Notes: generated by a model not told the origin, from the sequence alone. A stretch of 64,000 nt of DNA from Gonapodya prolifera JEL478 (GCA_001574975.1 KQ965747.1:288520-352519), one strand, 5' to 3'. Shown: positions 25,401 through 34,591, numbered from the stretch's first letter. Numbers and translations: made by a program.

Positions 25401-28400
25401 ATGGAGATGCAAACATCTGTTGCCAGACGTCACACAAAATGCAATTGGAAAAGACCGCAATATTCGCTTTGGACTTTCGGTTCCACGAACATAAAAGCTA
25501 TTCATTAAGATCCCTCCGTCTTCCTCTTCTTTGACATCTCCTGCCTGAACTTCTCCAGGTTCTCTGCCCTCTCCACCACCTTCTTCTTGCGCTTCTGCGC
25601 TGTGATGTTCATCTTGACACTGCAGCGCTCCACGTTCCGGATGACGTTGTAGTCAGTCGCGGGTGGAGCCATATCGCCATTGGGGTTGAAGGTGACGCCG
25701 TCGAAGACAACGGTTTCCTGGGAGGGCAAAGGTGGGCGGTGGTGTAATTGGTCCATAGAGGAAAGAACATAATTTGACGCATACAATACCTTCCTGCGGA
25801 TCATCAACAAGATCCCCGCGATCGCGACACCCACGGCATCCTCCCATTGCTTCTGCGATCTTCCCACAAAAGTGTTGTCCGTTTGAACAAGGGCCATCGC
25901 GCGGCCAACCTGGTCCAGCAACTTGTCACACTTCTTGTATCCTGGCATTGATGGGCCTTTGATGCCCTGCTTCTTGTATAGGTGGTCCTTGATCTGCTGA
26001 AGTATGTCAATCCTTAACAAAGCCAACCAGTGGTGCGTTGTTTGAGGTGATTGACATTCTTGTGAATCGATCCACCACAGGACAGAACTCACATGCGGAG
26101 GTGAGTGTCATTGTCATTGTACACGTGCTTGCTTGTCGTTGCGCCTGGAACCTCATTGAGTACAACCTGCCCCAGAGGTGGAGTGCGCACCTCGATTCGC
26201 GAGAGAGGGGCTTTCTGGAGCTCTGTCCCACCTAACATGACAGTCTGAATATTGCCGATAACAGAGGAGAAACGAGGACCGAGAGACGTGAGAGATATTG
26301 GTCTTGCTGTCGACTGCGAGCTTTGGGTACGGCTTCGCACCTTCTTGCCGGTATCGGGAGCTTTCCCGCGCGCAGCCATAGCTTGACGTAGACCTTTGAG
26401 CTTGAACGGGTCGATGAGAGTGTCGGGAGTTTGCCACGAGGATGGGAGAGCACCGAATAAAACGATAGAGATTAAGAACGAGATTTACATCCATTCGGGC
26501 CCTGCCAAGACCCACCGACGGGGCGAGATGGGCACAGAGGTAGCGATATACTTGTCGCCAAGTCACTCGATGTGGCTGCGAGTGGAAAATAGCGTGGCAG
26601 TCTGCGCGTTTGACTACATAGCACTCTTTGGCCTAAGCCTGAATCTTCGCAACACACGAAACACCAACTGACATGATGACGGGCAAGATGGTAGCTCCGG
26701 TGAGAAAACTGAGTAGTTTTCTCTGGTTTGAATGCAAAACTGATTGGTGGCGTTTGGGGCTCCATCGTGGTGCGTAAATCCTCCATCCAAGAACCCGAAC
26801 AAGAATCACGAGAAGAATCGGAAGAAGAAGGACAAGAAGAAGCTCAAGCAACAGCAGAAGCCCAAGCAGTTGGAAAAGAGTGCGCTGGTGGAGATGGTGA
26901 GGATTTCCTCTCTCTCCACAGATTTCCATCCTCGTGATCCGCGAAACTTCTTTGTAGTCCTCAAATGTTGTGGTGGGCAAAAAGCGACAGGCCGACACCA
27001 GCGAGAATTCGGAGGCGGCCAAAAAGCAGCGGCATGACATCGTGAATACGCCGTCGATGGCCAACTTTGTGGATGCTTGTTCCCACAACAAATCTCAGCA
27101 TGTATACGTATCCCCCGACTTGGCGCCGGCCCCAACCGCAGTCAGTTTCTCTCCTTCTTTCTCTCGCGCACTCCCCACTCCTGACGAGAGCAATCCCTCG
27201 AAGAGCGAGACTGCGGTGCCCGGTGATTCTCAAGAAAGTGTTGCGGTTGGTACGTGTTTATTCGGCGAGGCGGGCAGATTGCGTTCGTGATTCAAAACTG
27301 AAAACATTTGTCATGTTTCGCGCTCCTTCGTCTAATCCAGAATCTGGGCGCAATGGCCATTCCACGGTGCGAGCAAATTGGCTTAGCCTGGTCGCTCCAT
27401 GGCATGTTCCTCACCTTCGCTGCCTCCTCTTTGAAGCTCCTCCCGGCGTCTGAAGATCACCAGATCGGCGACTCTCCGGGGCAGGATTTGATCGAGGTGA
27501 GGCCATTTCTTGCGATGAATGCATTCAAAATCCCTTCTCACTTCCTGCGCTCAAATATCAGAACATTGACTTCACTGAGGTCGGCGCCGTTGAGCGCATT
27601 CGCGCGGTCCAAGTCATCTCAAAGGACAGACCGGGCGATGATACAAAGCACATTCTCGCCGAGTTGTACGGCGTGAGCATCAGCATGATCAATGCGTGGA
27701 TAACAGTATGTAGCCTTGTTCATGGCAGCTGGCATTGACTAAGACTCACATCGACTGTTCTCCTTGTCTAGCTTCCTGACCTGCCATCCCCCGACAAGAA
27801 GCTCTCGGCGAACATCAACACCAAGCGCACCACTGCGCAAGATCTCTGCGCCAAGGGCATCTCGGCAAAGTTGGTCAGCAAAGCCTACGCAGTCACTGAG
27901 AAGACCGTGTACAACTGGCTCAAACCGCCGCCTCTCAAGCCCCGCGAGGAGTGGGGCAAGCGCGGCCAGAAGCCCAAGCTGACCAAAGAGCTGCAGCGTG
28001 AGGTTTTTGACTGGATGGTAGGAGACACGCAGCAGCGCCAGTTCGATGCCGTACAGATGGTCCAGGAGCGCCACGGCATTGTCATCACCCAGCAAACAGT
28101 CTCCAACATCCTCAAGCGCTTCCGCCACGTTGAGGTGGACCCCGCTCGCCTGGCCAGCGTAACCCACCTGAACTTTTCCATTCCCGGTGCCATCTAGTCT
28201 CCCCACTTGTCACTACTTCTTAGTTGATTTTCTTCTGAAATCTGCACGATTATTCTTGTATATACTCTGTTGAAATTTGATTCTCCACATCACCTCTGCA
28301 AACTATCCGGGTCGTTGCACGTTTGGTGGACCAAACACCACATCGGGGTGATTCGGAGGGACAGCTCTCCTCGCCACCCTGCGTCGTGCTCGCCGAGCGG

Positions 28401-31321
28401 TGCGGCGAGCGCCCCCAACATGCTCATAGCTCGCAGCGTTCTCCAAATCCCGCGCCATAGCCTCGTCAAACTGCCCAACCCCATTCCACGCCGCCAAAAG
28501 TCGCACAGCGACGCCGGCATGTCCACCCGCCGTCGCCTTGGTGAACACCACTGCTGCGGCCGCACCAACAACGTCACCCGCATCTCCACGAGCTCCAACG
28601 AGTCCCTCGCATGCCGCGCACCGCATTCCACCCGCTCCTTCTGGTAGGTCAACTCTGCACGTTCTGCACTTACCTTCAAACACCATACCTGGTCCGATCC
28701 TCGCCACTGCACCCACAACCACTACGTCCACATTCCCCTGCTGCTGCTCACCGACCATCACGTCGGCTTCATTATTGTCTCGAGCACCAGCTTCATTCTC
28801 GACTTGCTCGACAGCATCATCCTCGGCAACCACCGCAGCCTTACGTCCCAGTCGCTGGTCTGTCACCTTGGGCAGCTTGGCGCGCCTGAAGCAGTGCTCA
28901 AACATGTTGTTCACCTTGGTCTGCGTGAGCGCTGTCAATCCGCGCTCCACTGCATCCAGCAGATCCCGTTCGGTCCTGGGACGCGCTGGCCTGACGAAAT
29001 TCTGCTTGATGAACGCAAACGCGTGCTCGCACGGGTTGACCTGTGGGCAGTAGGGCGGTATATATCTCATCCCGATGCGCTTGGACACCGCTGTCTCGGG
29101 GATGGTCGGGATGCCGTTCTCCACGCACGCCTTGGTCGCGTGGTGAATCCTCGCATTGTCAATTGCGAGGTTCATTCCCTTGCGAGAGACCTTGGAGCCA
29201 ATGTCCTCGCTCAGGTACTTTTGAAAGACGACCGCGTTCACTCCACCCTTGACCACCTTCCACGCCACCACCGGTCCGTCACCAGGCGCAGCCTCATTCA
29301 CGTCCTCGCCTTCACCCGCACCTTCGACGTCATTGGCGTTGTCGCCAATGAGCAGCCTCGCCGCGTTCTGCAATGTGTCCCGGACATCGTAACGGAGGGT
29401 GAGCAAGAGCAAGAATGACTGCTTCTTGCCTGTGGGCTTGACTGCGACGGGAGCCTGCCCCTTGGGTGCGTAGCCGTAGCGAGGGATTTCATTCGTGTTG
29501 AACGAAGACTCGTCCATGGCCGCCCACGTCTCACAGTCGAAGGCGGCCATCTGCTCCTGAAACGCGGCCACCTGGTCTTCCCTGCCGATCTGCCCCGGGT
29601 TGACGCTCGACAGTCGCTTGCGCGTCACGCCATTCCTGGTCATGATGCGTGAAATGGTCTGCCTGGTCAAGTTCACGCCGTGCTTCTCGGTCACCATCTT
29701 CACGCAATCCACCTGCCTCCGTGTGCAGTCCGCCATCATCCACTCGCACACCTCCCTCTCCACCTCTTCGGACACCTTGCGGCGCCTCCCCGTCTTCCTC
29801 TTTGGTCCAAACGTCGGGGCTGGGGGGACGGCCAGCCACTTGTAGACGGTTCGCTCGTGGATGGAGTACCCCTCGCTCAGGGTCGTGATGGGGAGGTGGC
29901 ACGTCGCGCGGAAGTAGTTGCAGCTCTGCAGCAGCTTCTCTCGGTACGCCATGTGAATAAAGCGCGGAAAAAATTGGTGGGTTGAAAGCAAAAACGAAAA
30001 CTGCGGCCTGTACCTTCAGCAAAAACCGTTGAGTTCAGCGAATCAGCAAACTCGCCCCAAAATGGAAAGAAAACGACTCCAATCTTTGAAACCTCCACCC
30101 ATCACTCGTTGTTCATCATCTGCCAATGACCCCAAGCCGCCGCGGCATGCCTGGCCACCTCAACCCCTCTCAAATGAGCATCATCATCTGCGAGCTCCGC
30201 AAGCGCGGCATGACGCCCAAGGAGCTCGCGCAGGAGTTTCAGGTCACGGAGCGCACCATCTACAACTGGAACAACGCTCCTCTGGTGCCGCCGCCGAGGA
30301 GAAGGAACCGGCCGCTCGGACGGCGCCCGCTCGTCAATGCGGAAGGCCAGCACGCCATCTTCGAGTGGCTCCTCGACGACCCCACCAGGCGGCAGGAAGA
30401 TGCAGCAAAGCACTTTTCGGAGCTGTGGAGCATCAGGCTGTCCCAGCAGGTCGTCTCGCTTTACATGCAGAAGTTTGATTTTGGGTTGGTTGACACCAAC
30501 TGAATCTGAAAGCGCGCTGGTCTCGCTAATCATACATTGAGAGAAATGGTTGTATTTCTGCTGCCGAATACATTCGAAATCAAACCTGTTTCCTCAGCGT
30601 GTTTCCTCTGCTTTTTGAGCGAGTTACAGGCGATGGCGAACAGCGGTGTGTTTCCTCACGAGCGGTTCTGTCAAACTCCCCAATAATCACTGAATGCCTT
30701 TAACCCTTTCCCGCACAATCACCATCTGGATGGTGGTATAGCCCAAAAACTTCGATTTTTTTTCCTCTAGAACTAGACAGTGTAGAGCTATTAAATAAAA
30801 TGTAAATACATCATTTTCAGTATGATGTAGAGGGCTATGAAGCCGTTTTCCGGTCCCCGTGGGTTTTTGGGTGTCGACGAGGGTGGAGATGGTTTGTGAT
30901 TGCAATGTTGCCCGTATCAACCTCACCTGTCGGCTTTGCACGAGAACTTTAAAAACTGCTCTTCTAGATGCGTTTGGTATAATTGTCAATTTGAAATGTC
31001 GAAATTCTGAGTGTGGTGAGTGTCAAGCTATGTGTCGGAGAACACGAACGGAGATCACTCTGCTTCAAACGAATGCAGTTTATTAGAACGCCGAATTCCT
31101 AGTCGACCATGATTGAAATTTCAATTGCGAAAGTAGGAAAGCACCCCTCCTGCAGATACGTACGACATCGAGCTCAATGCCACGCTCTTTTGCAATCACT
31201 ATGCCCTTTTCCAGGCGGCGCTTTCCAATGAAACACCTTTTCAATGCGATCGGTCATCACAGCGACTTGACGCGAAAGAGCATCACTCCAGCGTACCATG
31301 GACATACAGTATCAGTGATCA
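19403..31321 (-). CDS. DsbA/FrnE-like thioredoxin-fold oxidoreductase, split by a 10.8 kb intron
   Basis: Upstream exons on the minus strand are 31297-31321 (VITDTVCPW) and 31160-31236 (FIGKRRLEKGIVIAKERGIE). Joining them across a short GTACGC...AAAAG intron gives CPWC, the redox motif of the DsbA/FrnE family. The second donor (GTATCT at 31159) and the acceptor at 20352 (CAATAG) then give NHCPYFLDQNISPQGIDRKK in the right phase. Downstream exons read DILHGKVVNTMASH, RLIEWASQQPEATPDGKL, GDHEVLAKCAAECGLDKEK and ELFEQLTQNG, stop at 19403, as expected for 2-hydroxychromene-isomerase/FrnE-like proteins. The first coding exon upstream of VITD was not resolved. The whole transposon at about 20.4-31.1 kb lies in intron 2. 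Coding exons look intact, so the gene may still be expressed if this intron is spliced. Confidence 0.8.
20400..20871 (-). ncRNA. Candidate Fanzor guide (omega) RNA region
   Basis: Known Fanzor and TnpB systems make their guide RNA from the end of the nuclease gene to the transposon end, with the guide taken from flanking DNA. Here the region downstream of the Fanzor stop (20872) is G-rich on the sense strand and contains two hairpins. One is a 12-bp stem with a 10-nt loop at 20601-20634. The other is a 6-bp stem ACCCCG/CGGGGT at 20565-20585. In the 12-bp stem the one non-Watson-Crick pair is G-U if read from the minus strand but A-C if read from the plus strand, favouring transcription in the Fanzor direction. 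A 14-base palindrome GTTTCAGCTGAAAC follows at 20467-20480. The RNA itself is inferred; its ends are unknown. Confidence 0.45.
20872..24983 (-). CDS. Fanzor protein (eukaryotic TnpB-like RNA-guided endonuclease)
   Basis: The gene has about 11 exons on the minus strand. The N-terminal third is Pro/Gln rich (APPQPPQAGQAGPPQQAQ). Helical parts follow, including KLDDFVQRAINRQVHGHATL. The RuvC-like nuclease core is readable: the first Asp in SSCDPNRGKTTY (near 21970), a long helical insert (KARSTKQRALAALVQKFTRG), then PAECIIAWGAAEFDH, the conserved ASRGHRACPYKLIRKVF, the Glu in ILVDEKNTSRVCSKC (near 21180) and the last Asp in TTWDRDRNAARNI (near 20960), stop at 20872. The zinc knuckle has CSKC, and a second part SCTRRNGGCG if the acceptor before CTCCTGCACC is used. 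The Glu next to the zinc knuckle is the arrangement described for Fanzors. All catalytic residues appear present. The start at 24983 (MPDKSGLK) is tentative. Confidence 0.85.
25505..26379 (-). CDS. Unidentified protein encoded by the Fanzor element
   Basis: The ATG at 26379 gives MAARGKAPDTGKKVRSRTQS. Exon 1 ends at a GTGAGT donor (26092), exon 2 begins at 26012 (IDILQQIKDHLYKKQGIK) and a third exon starts after an intron with borders GTATTG...CCCAG (about 25795-25720). The product is about 235 residues with a basic N-terminus, a helical middle (CDKLLDQVGRAMALVQTDNT, then a hydrophobic helix AVGVAIAGILLMIRRK) and a very basic, coiled-coil-like C-terminus (RKKKVVERAENLEKFRQEMS) that looks nuclear. 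The spacing of the middle helices faintly recalls a TFIIB-type cyclin fold, but I would not name it on that. It lies between Fanzor and the other element genes, so it is probably a passenger or accessory gene. Confidence 0.6.
26800..28197 (+). CDS. Transposase-derived DNA-binding protein without catalytic domain (1)
   Basis: The gene has about five exons. A lysine-rich first part (EKNRKKKDKKKLKQQQKPKQ) is followed by SSNVVVGKKRQADTSENSEA, a Ser/Pro linker, GAMAIPRCEQIGLAWSLHG and a helix-turn-helix-like stretch HILAELYGVSISMINAWITL. The C-terminal exon (27764-28197) contains KLVSKAYAVTEKTVYNWLKP, then LTKELQREVFDWMVGDTQQR and GIVITQQTVSNILKRF, stop at 28197. These match the N-terminal DNA-binding part of the neighbouring DDE transposase (HERTVYKWL, VEREVCEWMMADCTRRQ, VNLTRQTISRIM). 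There is no DDE domain. The start codon was not resolved; in-frame stops lie just upstream of 26750. A role as regulator or end-binding partner of the transposase is an inference from the shared domain. Confidence 0.68.
28303..29952 (-). CDS. IS630/Tc1-mariner-type DDE transposase
   Basis: This is a single-exon gene of 549 codons from the ATG at 29952 (MAYREKLLQSCNYFRATCHL). The N-terminus has paired helix-turn-helix segments (TTLSEGYSIHERTVYKWL and VNLTRQTISRIMTRNGVTRK). The DDE_3-type catalytic domain has its first Asp in WAAMDESSFNTNEIPRYGYA, the second in LAIDNARIHHATKACVENG and the Glu in PYCPQVNPCEHAFAFIKQNF. Spacing from the second Asp to the Glu is 43 residues, longer than the usual 34-41 of Tc1/mariner groups. 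An Ala/Gly/Val-rich extension follows, with a possible zinc knuckle (CRTCRVDLPEGAGGMRCAAC) and an Arg-rich end. No frameshift or stop is seen, so it may be active. It should cut and join the element ends, probably at TA. Confidence 0.9.
   Translation of the reverse strand: MAYREKLLQSCNYFRATCHLPITTLSEGYSIHERTVYKWLAVPPAPTFGPKRKTGRRRKVSEEVEREVCEWMMADCTRRQVDCVKMVTEKHGVNLTRQTISRIMTRNGVTRKRLSSVNPGQIGREDQVAAFQEQMAAFDCETWAAMDESSFNTNEIPRYGYAPKGQAPVAVKPTGKKQSFLLLLTLRYDVRDTLQNAARLLIGDNANDVEGAGEGEDVNEAAPGDGPVVAWKVVKGGVNAVVFQKYLSEDIGSKVSRKGMNLAIDNARIHHATKACVENGIPTIPETAVSKRIGMRYIPPYCPQVNPCEHAFAFIKQNFVRPARPRTERDLLDAVERGLTALTQTKVNNMFEHCFRRAKLPKVTDQRLGRKAAVVAEDDAVEQVENEAGARDNNEADVMVGEQQQGNVDVVVVGAVARIGPGMVFEGKCRTCRVDLPEGAGGMRCAACEGLVGARGDAGDVVGAAAAVVFTKATAGGHAGVAVRLLAAWNGVGQFDEAMARDLENAASYEHVGGARRTARRARRRVARRAVPPNHPDVVFGPPNVQRPG
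30126..30503 (+). CDS. Transposase-derived DNA-binding protein without catalytic domain (2)
   Basis: This is a compact single-exon gene of 125 codons, starting MTPSRRGMPGHLNPSQMSII. It holds a helix-turn-helix (LRKRGMTPKELAQEFQVTER, then TIYNWNNAPLVPP), a basic proline-rich linker (RRRNRPLGRRPLVN) and a second helical unit (AIFEWLLDDPTRRQEDAAKH, then RLSQQVVSLYMQKF), ending at 30503. Order and spacing match the transposase N-terminus and the protein at 26800-28197, but nothing follows the DNA-binding part. It lies divergently from the transposase, with about 170 bases between the two starts, so the two may share a regulatory region. A role as repressor or competitor for transposase binding sites is plausible but unproven. 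Confidence 0.72.
   Translation: MTPSRRGMPGHLNPSQMSIIICELRKRGMTPKELAQEFQVTERTIYNWNNAPLVPPPRRRNRPLGRRPLVNAEGQHAIFEWLLDDPTRRQEDAAKHFSELWSIRLSQQVVSLYMQKFDFGLVDTN
30587..30657 (+). repeat. Three direct copies of TGTTTCCTC
   Basis: The nonamer TGTTTCCTC occurs at 30587-30595, 30600-30608 and 30649-30657, between the last gene of the element and its presumed right end. Clustered short repeats near a transposon end are often protein-binding sites, here perhaps for the transposase or the two DNA-binding-only proteins. I did not find matching copies near the left end. Confidence 0.5.
30807..30829. repeat. 8-bp inverted repeat near the element's right end
   Basis: TACATCAT and ATGATGTA face each other across a 7-base spacer in an AT-rich stretch that differs in composition from the GC-rich element genes. 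The surrounding segment (30504-31158) holds no gene I can support and joins the DsbA exon at 31160. Confidence 0.5.
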
Positions 31322-31324
31322 CTA

Positions 31325-31585
31325 TCAGGCCGGACCGTTCCGTGTGCGAACATAAGCACCAATTGGGGCCAAATCGTCGGCAGCAGTAAAACGCACGTCA
31401 ATCAGCAGGCAAAGGAGGCAGTGAGCCAGCATCTCTATTCTCTCACCGTCGATCTGAATCTTCTTCCCCATCGCTTCGAGCCGCCGATGCGTTTCGTGGC
31501 ACTCGGTCCCTTTGAGGCGATCGGCAAAACTTTGCCGTGAGAGGAAGAATTGTCCCTCTAGCACACAACCGTTCTCCCACGACAC
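31325..31585 (-). CDS. Hypothetical short open frame upstream of the DsbA exons
   Basis: An open segment reads QSFADRLKGTECHETHRRLE and MLAHCLLCLLIDVRFTAADD and ends with a TGA next to the first recognised DsbA exon. It lacks an ATG at its beginning (GTG is the first candidate). It could be an exon of an unrecognised gene, or an upstream exon joined to DsbA in another phase. I do not recognise it. Confidence 0.22.
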   Translation of the reverse strand: MSWENGCVLEGQFFLSRQSFADRLKGTECHETHRRLEAMGKKIQIDGERIEMLAHCLLCLLIDVRFTAADDLAPIGAYVRTRNGPA

Positions 31586-31690
31586 AGAAATTTGAGAAAA
31601 CTCTATTAAATCATCTAGTCACGGTACTTGAATAAGAGACAAAGCTTCAAGTTCTCCAGATGTAAGTCAGTACGTAAAACGCCCTTCAAT

Positions 31691-34291
31691 TCAGCTTGCT
31701 TGTCCCGGTGCAGGAAGAACGTGTTCTGCCAGCTCTCCCTCAAATCCCTCAACCATAGTCGCAACCGCCTTGTCCCACTTGACTTGAAACCGGCCTCGGT
31801 ACTTTTGTGTAAAGCGATCGGCAAGTTCAATGTAACTGTCGGAGGTGAAATACCGGTGGAGGCGAGGTGAAGTAGGGTAAAGTTGTTCCTGCGTGATCGG
31901 CCATCTGTAGAGGCGCGTAAGATAAAGACTCGGGGTTTGAGAAGGCGGGAACAGGGGACTCACAAAACCATTCGTCCTTTCTCGTCGTGTACTTGACCCA
32001 TTTTCCATGCCCAAGCCATGGCTGCGACCCCGTGCCGTTTTATCTCTTCATTCAGATCCACTCCGTGGGTGAAAGAAACTTCCGATTACACTGTGGTTCA
32101 CAAGTCAATTGTCTGATGGAAACTCACATAAGCTCGCCCTAAAGAAACCTTGAAATGCTGGATTTAGGAACATGAAGCCCTTGTGCCAATACAAAAAGGC
32201 GTTGTGCCAGTACTCCGGTGTGTTGATGAGCGCAGCTCTCCCTTTTAAGGTCTCACGGTCAAGATCGGGTCGCCGATTTTCACACGACATGGAGCGCTCA
32301 CCTCTCCACCGCACAAAGCTGACAAGCATAAACGTAACTCGCTTAGCAACGCCAGATCCGGGATGCTTCTGCCCTGGAAGTGGCGCCCGAAGGCTTGCCT
32401 TTGAGTGTTGTTTGCTCCCAGTGATCCACAATGGCTTTTCCTCATCCGCATTCGAATCCTTCTTCCCGTCTGCGACCTTCCCCTGATCATCCGTTTTGAC
32501 GGCGTGTTGCTTATTCCCGCCCTTTCGCACCCACCCAACTCTGGGATTCTGACAGCTCAGCCAGCTGACTTCGGTGTACTTCATCTCCGAGTTTTTTTGC
32601 CCAGGTTTCCCCAACTTCCCTTCCATACATGCCACAAGTTCTGAGACATCACTTGGCGTGATGTCCATGAGAGGGGCGTAGTGCGTGTCCGCGGAGAGGG
32701 AGTGCAGGAGAAACGAAACGTCTGTGGGAGTAGAACCGAGGCGGAGAAGTTGTTGGTAGGTTTTGAAAGAGGCGAGGGAAAGGTTGGAGACTCGAACAAA
32801 CATGTCCTGAATGGTGGAGGTGGAGGCACATTGATACATCACGGTTTGAAGGGATGACACATTTGTACCGAGCAGAAGCTCACCACCAGGTAGTTGTCGT
32901 CCCGCAGTGGCGCTCTCCTCGCAAATTCCTCCAAATCCACTTCTTCACTCGCAAGTCCTCTACTTGGCAGTTTACGGCTCGCTTTCTCCCACTCCGCCTC
33001 GAAGAGACTCTCATCCGTGATGGTCAAGCGATGTACAAAAGAGTCTTTGTCGTCGATGCGGACAACAAGCCTCTCATAACCCTGTTTCGCGAGCTCTGAT
33101 GCAAGACCCATGTCCTCGCACGCTCGAATGAGAATTGATTCCGAGTACTCGCCCAGGAACTTGCGGTCCTGGTGAGACCTCTTCGAAAGAACGTCACCCT
33201 CGAGAGCGATGTCGAAATTGAAGTCTAGCCATCCTTTTTTGGAGCTCACTTTACCATCGTCGCTTCCAGTTGAATGTCCATGAGTGTCCGCGTTACGTCC
33301 TGATGAGGCCATTCTAAATGTGTCGGCTGCCTCCTGCCATACGCTTCTTCGGGCACTTGGCGGAGTTGGAGGCTTACTGGTGGTGTCGTCCACTACAACT
33401 GCAGCGGCTTCCACGCCGTGGACAACCTCCGCAGGGTCAAGGTAAATCGGGCCACCTTCTTCGGGGAGGTCATGAAGCAAGTTTTCCCGGCGGTACTCAG
33501 CGTAAAACTCCAAGCTGTTCTTCAGGTGCGCAAGCTCTTCAGGGTCAAGGGAAGGAGTAGAGTGGCGACGCGTGGGGCCAGAAGCTTTTGAGGTGTCTGA
33601 CTCAATAGGCTGGGCGGCGGGCACTGCCAGCTTGGGGGAGGAGGTGCGACGAGCTCCAGACGATAAGTTATCTATGTGTCCTCTACTCGAGGATCGTCCC
33701 GGAGAGGGGTGAGAAGATGTGCTGATTGGGGGACTTGTGGCAGGAGTGAACGCCCTCGCAACGTCGCTGGCGAGCTCGAACCAAGATTTCCGCCTCGAGC
33801 CCCACCACTCCGCAGAGGTGATTCCCTCCAGCGCTTGCGCAGGTGCTGGTGATGGCGTCTTAAATTGAGGGGTGAGGAAAGGTGAGTGAATTTGGATGGG
33901 TGGGGAAATATGTTCACGAAAGTCTTCGAGGTGGGAGAGCCCATCGGGAAGCGAGCTGGAGTAAGGGGCGCTACGTGTAGGTGCAGGGGGCAATATCGAA
34001 GCGGTAGAAGTCGTAGGAAATGGGAAGGAGGAGAGCGAGCGGCCGGTTGGGGGAACGTTTCCGATGACAGCTTGAATTGAGGGAGAATTGCGATGATTGA
34101 ATAAGCGCTGGATCAAGTATGTTCGACAGCCCACCATCGTTTCCGGTATTTCCGTGTACCGGGGGTCCCGGAGTCGTCAAGGCGGACTCTGTCTTTGCTT
34201 GACTCAAAAGAAGGTTTACGTTCAGTTGAGACGTCCTTCGAGGGAGCGGAGAGATCGGATTGTTCTGATGCGATGGCGATTGATGCTCCAT
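31691..34291 (-). CDS. Conserved protein of unknown function with a PLPGQxHPG motif
   Basis: The ATG at 34291 starts MEHQSPSHQNNPISPLPRRT. A long Ser/Pro-rich first half looks disordered. The conserved part begins near 33190 with RKFLGEYSESILIRACEDMG and YERLVVRIDDKDSFVHRLTI, then TEVSWLSCQNPRVGWVRKGG, LRAPLPGQKHPGSGVAKRV and INTPEYWHNAFLYWHKGFMF, and ends RFTQKYRGRFQVKWDKAVA with a stop at 31691. I recall the PLPGQxHPGxG block, with a preceding W-L-x-Q-x-P-R motif, from uncharacterised bacterial proteins too. This suggests an ancient or transferred family, but I cannot name a function. Several introns (near 34140, 32840 and 32100) join the segments. Confidence 0.6.
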
Positions 34292-34591
34292 GGTGAAAGT
34301 CTTCGGATGTGGAAGTGGAGCGTTGCCGCGTGATGGATGTGATACGGGGTGCTACTGCCGTTGACACATCCCTCCTGAGGACACCACAACGCACGTGACG
34401 GTCGGAGCAACCTCATTTAATAAATCAACTTTGCCTCTGCAATCTAAGAGCAGTTTCAGTTACAGTTCACGGCATATGGACTTCTTGCCAGGGTTACGAT
34501 GGTCCGGTGATCTGAATTGAAACCCTTTACAAGCGGGATGTTACGTTTTTGTAATCATTGGCACGTGACATCTGTGACAATCATATAGCCA

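Larger units (their letters stand above)
20400..31100. mobile_element. Composite Fanzor / DDE-transposase DNA transposon inserted in the DsbA intron
   Basis: All sequence between the DsbA intron donor (31159) and acceptor (20352) is foreign to that gene. It carries five genes: Fanzor (-), an unidentified ORF (-), a DNA-binding-domain-only protein (+), a DDE transposase (-) and a second DNA-binding-domain-only protein (+). The exact ends are not visible. I found no convincing long terminal inverted repeat by eye. An 11-base direct repeat CTCCCCAATAA occurs at 20507-20517 and 30676-30686 and could mark a duplicated target, giving an element of about 10.2 kb; this is only a candidate. Fanzor genes are known inside several eukaryotic transposon classes, including mariner-like ones, which fits the transposase here. 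Confidence 0.8.

Noticed and set aside
28538-29418. Plus-strand open frames opposite the transposase
   Set aside because: They are shadows of the 549-codon transposase, which has clear catalytic motifs.
20352-31159. Long terminal inverted repeats of the Fanzor element
   Set aside because: Several pairings of the left 200 and right 650 bases were tried by eye; none exceeded what chance would give.
31285-31321. CPWY instead of CPWC in the DsbA exon
   Set aside because: Reading through the GTACGC donor gives Tyr; splicing to the next exon restores CPWC, so there is no active-site loss.
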